Assembly (NCBI GenBank): GCA_027490305.1
Contig: JAIXYI010000036.1
Location: forward strand, 1-64,000
Length of the DNA stretch: 64,000 bases
Direction of reading: 5' to 3'
Source: Flavobacteriaceae bacterium
Lineage (GTDB): Bacteria; Bacteroidota; Bacteroidia; Flavobacteriales; Flavobacteriaceae
The translations under genes and the position numbers were made by a program. The notes under the pieces are model-generated. The model was not told where the DNA came from. It ran no database searches and saw only the letters and a list, made by a program, of their open reading frames with translations. Shown here piece by piece: positions 42,299-49,234 of this stretch. Numbering within the stretch: the stretch's first letter is position 1; every line of letters starts with the position of its first letter.

Positions 42299-43041
42299 TT
42301 AGCCACAACCTCCATTTTGTGTAATAACTTTTTTGCATGAGCCTTAGTCAGATGATCCAACTTCTCAACTCCAACGAAGCAGTTGAATCGTTCCAATTCT
42401 AAGCCTGTTTCATTTGCAACAAATTTGCCCAAATTAATTAGGCCTAGCCAATTACCATAGGCGCGTTGATATAAATATTGCATAGCATAAAAACTATTTA
42501 TAACTAAGCCGCCTGTTTCTGTTTTATAGAATGTTACGTGTTGTAAACAAGGAAAACTCTGGAATACTCCGTTTTTATGATCTTTAACAGGATCAAATAT
42601 TGATGCTTGCGATTTGGATCTGCGCTTGATTGTTGAATCCTCTTGAAGTGAATCGATAATTATATTTAACTGATTCTTTTTTGAGTCACCAAATGCGATT
42701 AAACGTTCAAAGTAGGTTCCTGAACTATTTCTTTTGTCTATTTTTTTTAGTCTTGGCAAAACGTTTTCTAAATATGAGTCAAACAACTTCTGTCTGTCAT
42801 TTTCATTGTAGCGATATAGTGATTGAGGAAATATCGTTTCAGATACTACTTCAATAGAGTCAAGATTGTTTTTAGACAAGTCTTCATTCAGCAAATTGTT
42901 AATAACAGTGTGCTCTTCAAAACCGGATAAGGTAATTACTAGGGGCGTTATTTCACTACCGGGGTTCTCTACAATATGCTGTAATGTTCTACACCATGTT
43001 GTTGACAAATTATTGCCTTCAATTAGTATCGGTATACTCAT
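42295..43041 (-). CDS. Thymidylate-synthase homologue
   Basis: A 248-residue protein. The second half follows the thymidylate synthase plan: FERLIAFGDSKKNQLNIIID (like the DQ helix), STIKRRSKSQ with the phosphate-binding Arg pair, FPCLQHVTFYKTE with the nucleophile Cys165 in the PCxH position shifted by one residue, and YQRAYGNWLGLINLGKFVANE in place of the usual RSxDxxLGxPFN. The folate-binding and dUMP-contact residues are only partly kept (Asn203 remains). It is shorter than a TS (about 264) and diverged. A hydroxymethylase that makes 5-hydroxymethyl pyrimidine nucleotides, feeding the next gene's modification activity, is a reasonable guess. Confidence 0.75.
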   Translation of the reverse strand: MSIPILIEGNNLSTTWCRTLQHIVENPGSEITPLVITLSGFEEHTVINNLLNEDLSKNNLDSIEVVSETIFPQSLYRYNENDRQKLFDSYLENVLPRLKKIDKRNSSGTYFERLIAFGDSKKNQLNIIIDSLQEDSTIKRRSKSQASIFDPVKDHKNGVFQSFPCLQHVTFYKTETGGLVINSFYAMQYLYQRAYGNWLGLINLGKFVANETGLELERFNCFVGVEKLDHLTKAHAKKLLHKMEVVAK

Positions 43042-43043
43042 TT

Positions 43044-43886
43044 CTAATTTTCTAAATGGCGATATTGTGCAAAGCCAATATAATTTCTAGGTTGAATTCT
43101 AATAAAGCAACTGAAAGCGTCATCATTAGAACGTATTGATGATATTCCCGACTTTGTTGCCAGAAACAATGAGCCAATAGGGGTGTCTTGCTTTTTTTTC
43201 AAATACTCTCTATCGACCTCAAAATCTTTAGGTAATATGATATAGCTAGATGTCTCTAAATCTATAGGTTTACTGTCCGTTTTAGCATCAATAATTTTAA
43301 AGAAAGCTGTTTCTTCCACAATCCCGACGTATGATCTGAGGATTTTAGCAGGCGTATATTTTAATAGCTCCTGCGCTTTCAAATCTCTGGTAAGTTTATT
43401 AACTCTACAATGTGTTACCAAGGTTTTGTAGCCGACTCCTAAAACTGAACTTACAGTGAAATAATCAATTGGTGTAGCTTTTTGGAAGTCTAATTTTCTC
43501 TTACTAAATTCTGACTGAACACAAGAAATGGGCATTAACAAATGTGCTGAAAATGCATCAACTAAAGTTTCGTCACCATTTTTGGGTGCGCAAACTTCCT
43601 CTTCATCAAAAAGGACGTCGACTTTCAATCCATGGTTAAACACATGATGGCCAAGTTCGTGACCGCATGTAAAGACTCTTCTCGGAAAAGGTCGTAAACA
43701 AGATATAAATATCTTGGGTTGACCATTATTTACATAAAGCCCTTCCATGTTAAGATCGACAAATTGCACGTCAATGTTTAACTTCTCGCAAACATCATAA
43801 ATATTAATTGGCTCAAATAAATTGAAGCCTAATTTCAATCTGATCTCACTCGCTTTGCGTATAGCATGTGTATATAATTGATTCAT
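43044..43886 (-). CDS. ImmA/IrrE family metallo-endopeptidase
   Basis: A 280-residue protein starting at ATG 43886. The zinc site HELGHHVFNH is at about residue 77, followed by a downstream acidic motif (ETLVDAFSAHLLMP, the Glu/Asp-rich helix that completes the site). The C-terminal half has a strand-rich segment of unknown role, longer than in minimal ImmA. These proteases cut a partner XRE repressor on DNA damage or cell-cell signals, as in ICEBs1 ImmA and Deinococcus IrrE. Here the repressor gene is just upstream (4-base gap), so this is the probable pair. Confidence 0.88.
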   Translation of the reverse strand: MNQLYTHAIRKASEIRLKLGFNLFEPINIYDVCEKLNIDVQFVDLNMEGLYVNNGQPKIFISCLRPFPRRVFTCGHELGHHVFNHGLKVDVLFDEEEVCAPKNGDETLVDAFSAHLLMPISCVQSEFSKRKLDFQKATPIDYFTVSSVLGVGYKTLVTHCRVNKLTRDLKAQELLKYTPAKILRSYVGIVEETAFFKIIDAKTDSKPIDLETSSYIILPKDFEVDREYLKKKQDTPIGSLFLATKSGISSIRSNDDAFSCFIRIQPRNYIGFAQYRHLEN

Positions 43887-43890
43887 CAAT

Positions 43891-44232
43891 TCATCTATTT
43901 TGCGTAATCCTTAAAAGCTCTAATAGTTTCTTTCTGTCAGCTTCGCTCATTTTACCTAATTCCCGTGCGGCAACCTTTGTTTGTTCATCCATTTCGGCGT
44001 CACCTTCTTCTTTTAACAGAAGCCACGTAGTGCTGACCTTATATAGTTTACTGAAAGCAATAATTTCTTCAGCACTAACTTTACGTCTACCAGATTCGAT
44101 TTCAGAAATTGCAGGTCTTTGAATGTTCAAAATCTTTGCTGCATTTTCTTGCGATAATCCAGACATGATTCTTGCCTCTTTTAATCTTTCCGCAATTTGC
44201 TCTCTTTTGGACATAATATCTTTGTTAATCAT
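43891..44232 (-). CDS. XRE-family repressor of the accessory operon
   Basis: A 113-residue protein with a clear HTH domain at residues 10-70 (IAERLKEARIMSGLSQENAA, then KILNIQRPAISEIESGRRKVS) and a short charged tail where proteolysis could occur. Start ATG 44232 overlaps the stop of the preceding gene. Together with the ImmA-like protease it forms a repressor-protease pair. The two 15-bp palindromes at 44506-44520 and 44528-44542 around the operon promoter are its most obvious candidate binding sites. Confidence 0.85.
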   Translation of the reverse strand: MINKDIMSKREQIAERLKEARIMSGLSQENAAKILNIQRPAISEIESGRRKVSAEEIIAFSKLYKVSTTWLLLKEEGDAEMDEQTKVAARELGKMSEADRKKLLELLRITQNR

Positions 44233-44501
44233 TTCGTGAGTTTTAATAATTTGCCTACCGCGTCTTTAATATTCAATTGCTTTTTTGTTTTGCTGTCGTG
44301 AAAAATATAACAGTCAATTGGAATAGTCATACCGGTTTTTATTTCAATCTGGGGAAAAATTGAAACAAGAACCTGACTCATAATATAATCGCCTGGGATA
44401 AAATTCCCACCCACCACTTCTTCTACCCCTTGATGTTTACAAACCTCTTGAATGATAGAGATAATTTCATCTTCTAATTTCTTAACTGCTAATGCGTCCA
44501 C
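44229..44501 (-). CDS. First gene of the accessory operon, small protein with weak carrier-like pattern
   Basis: A 90-residue protein starting with GTG at 44501, the only start that fits the promoter box at 44520-44527. The segment GDYIMSQVLVSIFPQIEIKT, then TIP and the end NIKDAVGKLLKL, follows the acyl-carrier pattern (D-S-L-x-x-V-x-L ... I-x-I-P ... V-x-D-x-V), but the phosphopantetheine serine position is Tyr. So it may be a carrier-like fold with a lost attachment site, or just chance. The presence of an AcpS at the other end of the operon makes this worth testing. Its stop overlaps the repressor start. Confidence 0.6.
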   Translation of the reverse strand: MDALAVKKLEDEIISIIQEVCKHQGVEEVVGGNFIPGDYIMSQVLVSIFPQIEIKTGMTIPIDCYIFHDSKTKKQLNIKDAVGKLLKLTK

Positions 44502-44505
44502 TTGT

Positions 44506-44542
44506 GTAAGATTATCTTACAAAGATAGTAAGATTTTATTAC
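44506..44542. promoter_or_regulatory. Operon promoter flanked by twin 15-bp palindromes
   Basis: GTAAGATTATCTTAC (44506-44520) is a perfect palindrome around one base, and GTAAGATTTTATTAC (44528-44542) is a second, imperfect one starting 22 bases further on. The minus-strand -7 box TATCTTTG (44527-44520) sits exactly between them, 18 bases before the GTG start at 44501. Binding of a dimer at both sites would block transcription of the operon. Confidence 0.65.
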
Positions 44543-44910
44543 AGTTAAATTTTTTCGCGATTTTTTTTTGCATTAGTTGAGTCGTTTTCTTCGTTTCGGC
44601 CTGTAATACCGCATTTCGCTGTAGTCACACCATTTTTCGGTTGTAAGGTTGATAACAATTCGCCAACTGTTTTGCCATTTTGGGAGACAAAATTTGATTA
44701 AAGTAAGTAAGATTTGTCTTTCAAAACTCGTGACAAACTTTAGAGCTTGGCTTATACACCGTCACAGAGTATTTACATTCCTTGATATTTATTTTGGGCG
44801 ACTTACATCGTCGGTTAAACCGTTAGGGGTTTACATGAAATGGATAATCGACGGTGGACTGGAGAACATCTATCTTGTTTTTCACTTCTTATTTATGCGG
44901 CCCTAAAAAC
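44543..44910. other. AT-rich gap between the accessory operon and tRNA-Phe
   Basis: No gene is supported. The frame at 44649 has no recognisable domain and improbable composition. No integrase or attachment repeat was seen. Confidence 0.5.
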
Positions 44911-44947
44911 AAAAAATCCGCAACTTCTTAATCAAGAGTGTTGCGGA
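44911..44947 (-). terminator. Terminator behind tRNA-Phe
   Basis: An 8-bp stem (TCCGCAAC at 44917-44924 with GTTGCGGA at 44940-44947); read on the minus strand it ends in six T (44916-44911), 9 bases after the tRNA. Confidence 0.8.
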
Positions 44948-44955
44948 ATTTTAAG

Positions 44956-45028
<73 letters not shown>

Positions 45029-45126
45029 TCGCTAATGCGGCTGCAAATATAGAAGGATTTTTAATTGTTCCAAAAGAAAAAACATAAAAAAATCTCTTTG
45101 TACCTTCGCCTCGAAACCCCGTTAAA

Positions 45127-45852
45127 ATGATCCTTGCCGTTGATATCGGAAATACCCGCACCAAGGCCGCTGTCTTTCAGGAGGGTGCGCTTTTAGAGGT
45201 GTTGTTCCTCGACCGACAGGCGCCCCTATCCGACGTCGAACCCCTTCTTTCGAAGTACGCCATACGGCAGATTGTCCTGGCATCCGTCACTTCCGCCACG
45301 GCCGCGGAATGGCAGTCGTTCGGCCTTCCCGTATACGCCGTCGGACGCCAGTCATCGCTTCCGTTTTTCAACGCCTACAGTACGCCCGACACCCTCGGCA
45401 TCGACCGCATCGTGCTCGCAGCGGGTGCCACACTGGCCTATCCGAAACAACACCGTTTGGTGATCGATACCGGCACCTGCGTCACCTATGATTATGTAGA
45501 CGCCGACGACCGCTACCACGGGGGCGCCATCTCACCCGGACTCCGTCTGCGCTACGAAGCGTTGCACCGCTATACGGCCAAACTGCCGCTGCTGCACACG
45601 GGTGAACCAACGGGCCTGATCGGCGATTCGACGGCGGCTTCCATCCACTCCGGAGTCGTCAACGGACTCGCGCTCGAAATCGACGGATTTATCGCCGCGC
45701 TGGTGCAGGAACGGCCAAACTTTACCATTATTTTAACGGGCGGCGACACTGAAATTTTGGCTAAACGATTAAAAAATACCATATTTGCCCATCCAAATTT
45801 CCTGCTGGAAAGTCTGGTGCGCACGTTTCAATATGCCCAACATGACCAATAA
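45127..45852 (+). CDS. coaX: Type III pantothenate kinase
   Basis: Phosphorylates pantothenate, the first step of CoA synthesis. The 241-residue protein has the ASKHA-fold phosphate motif AVDIGNTRTKAAVF at the N-terminus, the central DTLGIDRIVLAAGA and DTGTCVTYDYV segments, GGAISPGLRLRYEAL and a final TGGDTEIL. Length is typical. A TACCTTCG box (45101-45108) lies 18 bases before the ATG. Its last codons overlap the start of the outer-membrane gene. Confidence 0.95.
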   Translation: MILAVDIGNTRTKAAVFQEGALLEVLFLDRQAPLSDVEPLLSKYAIRQIVLASVTSATAAEWQSFGLPVYAVGRQSSLPFFNAYSTPDTLGIDRIVLAAGATLAYPKQHRLVIDTGTCVTYDYVDADDRYHGGAISPGLRLRYEALHRYTAKLPLLHTGEPTGLIGDSTAASIHSGVVNGLALEIDGFIAALVQERPNFTIILTGGDTEILAKRLKNTIFAHPNFLLESLVRTFQYAQHDQ

Positions 45853-47119
45853 GTTCTTTGCCGGCCTGCTTCTCTTTGTATCCGCCGGCCTTTTTGCCCA
45901 AAACGGGTCGTCATCGCCTTACTCTTTTTATGGTATAGGTGAAATCGTTGCAGGAGGTACTGCCGACGCCCGCGCCATGGGAGGCATCGGTGTCGTATCA
46001 GACAGTATCCACATCAACCTTCTCAATCCTGCCGGTTATTCCGTGCTTCGCCGTACCACCCTTGGGGTCGGAGGGATGCACAACCGCCTGCTGCTGACCA
46101 CCAACGCGGATAGCGACCGCGCCACCAGCACCAACCTGAACTATATCGCCGTTGCCATACCCTACAAAAAATGGGGATTCGGCTTCGGGGTCATGCCGTA
46201 TTCCTCTGTTGGATACCGCCTGGCTTCGAAAACGGTGTCTTCTCTCGACAGCGACCAATACGACCTCAAACAATATTCGGGTTCCGGAGGCGTCAACCGC
46301 GTGTTCTTCGCCGGTTCCTACGCCATCAACAACCACTGGAACGTCGGGTTACAATACGACTTTAATTTCGGACAAATCGAGAACATCAGCCTCGAAAGTC
46401 CGTATGGTGTGCAACTGGCGAAACGCGAAAACGTCAACTCCGATCTGCAGGGCAATACGCTCACGACCGGCGTGCATTTCAAGACCCAGTTCGCCAAGAA
46501 ATACGATTTTTATGTCAGCGGCGTGTACGCCCTCGAAACGAAACTTCGGCACACGGCCACCCGAACCGTATCGACGGTGGCTATTTCCGCTAACGGCGAC
46601 CAGACGGTAGTCGACACAGAGGAAATCGCGAGTGGTGCTTTCGAAACGGTTACATTGCCGGCACGTTTTACCTTTGGATCAGGCTTCGGACGGGCACGCA
46701 AATGGCTTGTGGCCGCAGAAGCATCGATCGCCTCTTCGGGTTCCGGCGGGCGTTTTGACATCACCGATGGTAGTGGCAACTCGTTGGTAGGCTACAACAA
46801 ATCGGCGCGCTACAGTCTCGGCGGTTACTTTATCCCGCGCTATGACGCCTATAAAGGGTATTTCAAACGGATCGTCTACCGTGCCGGTGTTCGCTATGAA
46901 GATACCGGACTCAACATTGAAGGAAACAAGATCGAAGACCTGGCCGTGACCTTTGGTTTTGGCTTGCCGATGCGCGGCACCTTTACCAATATCAACCTGG
47001 GCTTCGAACTCGGCCACCGTGGCACCCGGGCCGGCGGACTCATCCACGAGAATTACACCAAGATTAGCCTGGCGTTCTCGTTCAGCGACCTGTGGTTCAT
47101 CAAGCCGAAATACGACTAA
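45842..47119 (+). CDS. Putative outer-membrane beta-barrel protein
   Basis: A 425-residue protein from ATG 45842 (an ATG at 45833 is possible) with signal peptide ending GLFAQ. The start of the mature part (SSSPYSFYGIGEIVAGGTAD, then ARAMGGIGVVSDS and NLLNPAGYS) is the N-terminal hatch pattern of FadL/PorV-like barrels, followed by about 14 amphipathic strands ending with a Phe-rich strand (ISLAFSFSDLWF). It sits between coaX and lptC, an arrangement I have seen in flavobacteria. Substrate unknown. Confidence 0.78.
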   Translation: MTNKFFAGLLLFVSAGLFAQNGSSSPYSFYGIGEIVAGGTADARAMGGIGVVSDSIHINLLNPAGYSVLRRTTLGVGGMHNRLLLTTNADSDRATSTNLNYIAVAIPYKKWGFGFGVMPYSSVGYRLASKTVSSLDSDQYDLKQYSGSGGVNRVFFAGSYAINNHWNVGLQYDFNFGQIENISLESPYGVQLAKRENVNSDLQGNTLTTGVHFKTQFAKKYDFYVSGVYALETKLRHTATRTVSTVAISANGDQTVVDTEEIASGAFETVTLPARFTFGSGFGRARKWLVAAEASIASSGSGGRFDITDGSGNSLVGYNKSARYSLGGYFIPRYDAYKGYFKRIVYRAGVRYEDTGLNIEGNKIEDLAVTFGFGLPMRGTFTNINLGFELGHRGTRAGGLIHENYTKISLAFSFSDLWFIKPKYD

Positions 47120-47123
47120 TACG

Positions 47124-47675
47124 ATGCGCCGTCGTTTGCTTCTCATCCCTTTTGGTGTGTTGGCACTGTCGCTGACGGCTATCGGATGCGGGAACAGCCT
47201 GAACGATGTGCGTAAAATTTATTTCTCGGAGTTCTCACCCACCGGTGAGGCCGACGATATCGATGTGAAATATACCGACTCGGGCCGCATCGCTGCGGTA
47301 CTCGTGAGTCCGAAAATGCTCGATTATGCAACCGTCGACTATCCGTTTACCGAGTTTCCGAAAGGGGTGAACGTCACGCTCTATGATAAAAAAGGCCAGA
47401 AAACGTTCATTCGTTCCGATTATGCGGTGCAGTTCAAAGGGACGGAGTTGATTGATCTTCGCGGAAATGTCACGATTACATCCGAAAACGGCAGCGTCAT
47501 GAATACCGAGCAATTGTATTTCGACCAGAAAAACGATTGGTTTTATACGGAAAAAGCGTTTACCTTTAAAAATCCTAAGAGCGGATCAACCCGCGGACAG
47601 GGTATTGATTTCAGCAAAGATTTCAAACGTGTCAATTTCCAGCATGTCTCCGGACTCATAAACGAAAGCGAATAA
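47124..47675 (+). CDS. lptC: LPS export periplasmic protein LptC
   Basis: A 183-residue protein with start ATG 47124, 4 bases after the preceding stop. The N-terminus has a membrane/lipobox-like segment (LALSLTAIGCGNS). The mature part is a set of short strands typical of the LptC/OstA-type jelly roll (IRSDYAVQFKGTELIDLRGN and VTITSENGSVMNTEQLYFDQ). It links the inner-membrane LptBFG complex to LptA. The other Lpt genes are not adjacent. Confidence 0.85.
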   Translation: MRRRLLLIPFGVLALSLTAIGCGNSLNDVRKIYFSEFSPTGEADDIDVKYTDSGRIAAVLVSPKMLDYATVDYPFTEFPKGVNVTLYDKKGQKTFIRSDYAVQFKGTELIDLRGNVTITSENGSVMNTEQLYFDQKNDWFYTEKAFTFKNPKSGSTRGQGIDFSKDFKRVNFQHVSGLINESE

Positions 47676-47676
47676 C

Positions 47677-47868
47677 ATGAAATACCTATCCATCACCCAA
47701 TATGTATATGTAGTACTGGCGTTCGTACTCTTCTACATGGCCTACGAAAAATGGTCGCTTGACACCGACGAAAAATGGCTGTTGCTCGCGCTGGGTGTGA
47801 TGTGTACGGTCTTGTTTTTCGTGCGCTACCGCTTCATCAAACGGCTGAGAGACCGTCAGCAGAAATAA
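47677..47868 (+). CDS. Two-helix small membrane protein in the lptC row
   Basis: A 63-residue protein with two hydrophobic helices (about residues 8-22 and 33-50) and a basic C-terminal tail (RYRFIKRLRDRQQK). It lies 1 base after lptC and 2 bases before the CNNM gene, so it is translated from the same message. I do not know a named family. Its size and topology recall the small proteins at 3988 and 5985 but there is no sequence similarity. Confidence 0.75.
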   Translation: MKYLSITQYVYVVLAFVLFYMAYEKWSLDTDEKWLLLALGVMCTVLFFVRYRFIKRLRDRQQK

Positions 47869-47870
47869 CC

Positions 47871-49133
47871 GTGGACGTCTTCGCCATCCTCCTCTGCCTG
47901 TTTCTGTCGGCATTTTTTTCGGGGATGGAAATTGCCTTCGTCTCATCCAACAAAATATTTATCGGCATCGAAAAGTTGCAGGACTCGCCGTCCGGACGCA
48001 TGCTGGCTCGGATTTCGGAGTATCCCGCCCGTTTCATCGTGGCCTTGTTGCTCGGAAACACGGTGGCCCTGGTGGCCTACGTCTATTGCATGGTGCCGTA
48101 TCTGCCTGCCCTGACCGAAAGTTGGGGACTAGGGCGTGACGGTGTAACGGCGCTCCTCATTCAATTGGCCCTGACGACGCTGCCCATCCTACTGGCGTCG
48201 GAATTTCTGCCCAAGGTATTCTTCCGCAGTTATGCCAACCAGGCGTTGAAGGCGCTGGCGCTCCCGGCGGGTGTTTTTTATTGGATGGTGGCGCCATTGG
48301 CGGGAGCGTTGCTGCACCTGGCCGACTTCATCCTCGTTCGTGTATTCCGTTCGCGCAACCGAACCGACTTTCCGCTTTTCAGCCGGGCCGATCTCGGTGC
48401 CTATATTTCCGAACAACTTGACGCAGAGGGCGAAAAAGCGGTGGATATGGAGGTGCAGATTTTTCGGAATGCCCTTGAATTTTCCGGGATCCGGGCGCGC
48501 GACATCATGACGCCCCGAACCGAGATCACGGCCGTGTCGATTGACAGTTCGCTGGAGGACCTCCGAAACCTGTTCATCGCGACGGGTTACTCTAAAATAT
48601 TGGTCTTCCGTGACTCGCTTGACGATGTGGTCGGATACGTGCATTCGTTTGATATGTTCCGACAGCCCGCCGATATTGCGGCGGTTGTAATTTCAGCCGA
48701 ATTCGCACCGGGTGTGACCCCTATCCGCGACCTGCTCAACCAACTCACGCGAAAACGGCGCAGTGTGGCCATTGTGCTCGACGAACACGGCGGTACGGCC
48801 GGAATGGTCACGACCGAAGATATCGTTGAGGAATTATTTGGGGAAATCGAAGACGAACACGACCAGGGTCGCCGTGTGGAAGAGGTCATCAGCCCGCACG
48901 AATGGTTGTTTTCGGCCCGGTTGGAGGTGCGTTACCTTAATGACAGCTACCAACTCCGCCTGCCACAACACGACGCCTATACCACACTAGGCGGATTAGT
49001 GGCGTATCATACGGGTACCCTTCCGGGTCGGGGTGATGTGTTGCAGGTCGGCGATTATACCCTGACGATTGAAGACTGTACGGCCCATCGCATCGAAACC
49101 GTGCGGATCACCTCACGCGCGGCACAACGGTAG
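47871..49133 (+). CDS. CNNM/CBS-domain membrane protein (hemolysin C/CorC-like)
   Basis: A 420-residue protein with GTG start at 47871, 2 bases after the small membrane gene; a start further upstream would overlap that gene. The first 190 residues are the CNNM (DUF21) membrane domain (LFLSAFFSGMEIAFVSSNKI, then LPILLASEFLPKVFF), followed by a CBS pair (DIMTPRTEITAVSIDSSLED; VAIVLDEHGGTAGMVTTEDI) and a CorC_HlyC domain to the end. Such proteins transport or sense divalent cations, Mg most likely. Confidence 0.92.
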   Translation: MDVFAILLCLFLSAFFSGMEIAFVSSNKIFIGIEKLQDSPSGRMLARISEYPARFIVALLLGNTVALVAYVYCMVPYLPALTESWGLGRDGVTALLIQLALTTLPILLASEFLPKVFFRSYANQALKALALPAGVFYWMVAPLAGALLHLADFILVRVFRSRNRTDFPLFSRADLGAYISEQLDAEGEKAVDMEVQIFRNALEFSGIRARDIMTPRTEITAVSIDSSLEDLRNLFIATGYSKILVFRDSLDDVVGYVHSFDMFRQPADIAAVVISAEFAPGVTPIRDLLNQLTRKRRSVAIVLDEHGGTAGMVTTEDIVEELFGEIEDEHDQGRRVEEVISPHEWLFSARLEVRYLNDSYQLRLPQHDAYTTLGGLVAYHTGTLPGRGDVLQVGDYTLTIEDCTAHRIETVRITSRAAQR

Positions 49134-49195
49134 CCGCTCGGTCCAAAAAATAGCGAAAATGTAAAGGATGGTTGTGTTTATTAGACAGATAATTG

Positions 49196-49203
49196 TATTT
49201 TCG
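49196..49203 (+). promoter_or_regulatory. -7 promoter box (TATTTTCG) of the ppiD-like gene
   Basis: Variant TAnnTTCG box with a TTGTG about 21 bases upstream (49172-49176), 31 bases before the ATG at 49235. Confidence 0.5.
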
Positions 49204-49234
49204 CAAACTGAATTTTTAAACACGGAACAAAGCA

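Noticed and set aside
44649-44906. Plus-strand frame between the accessory operon and tRNA-Phe, considered as an integrase remnant
   Set aside because: No Arg-His-Tyr recombinase motif and no similarity I can name.
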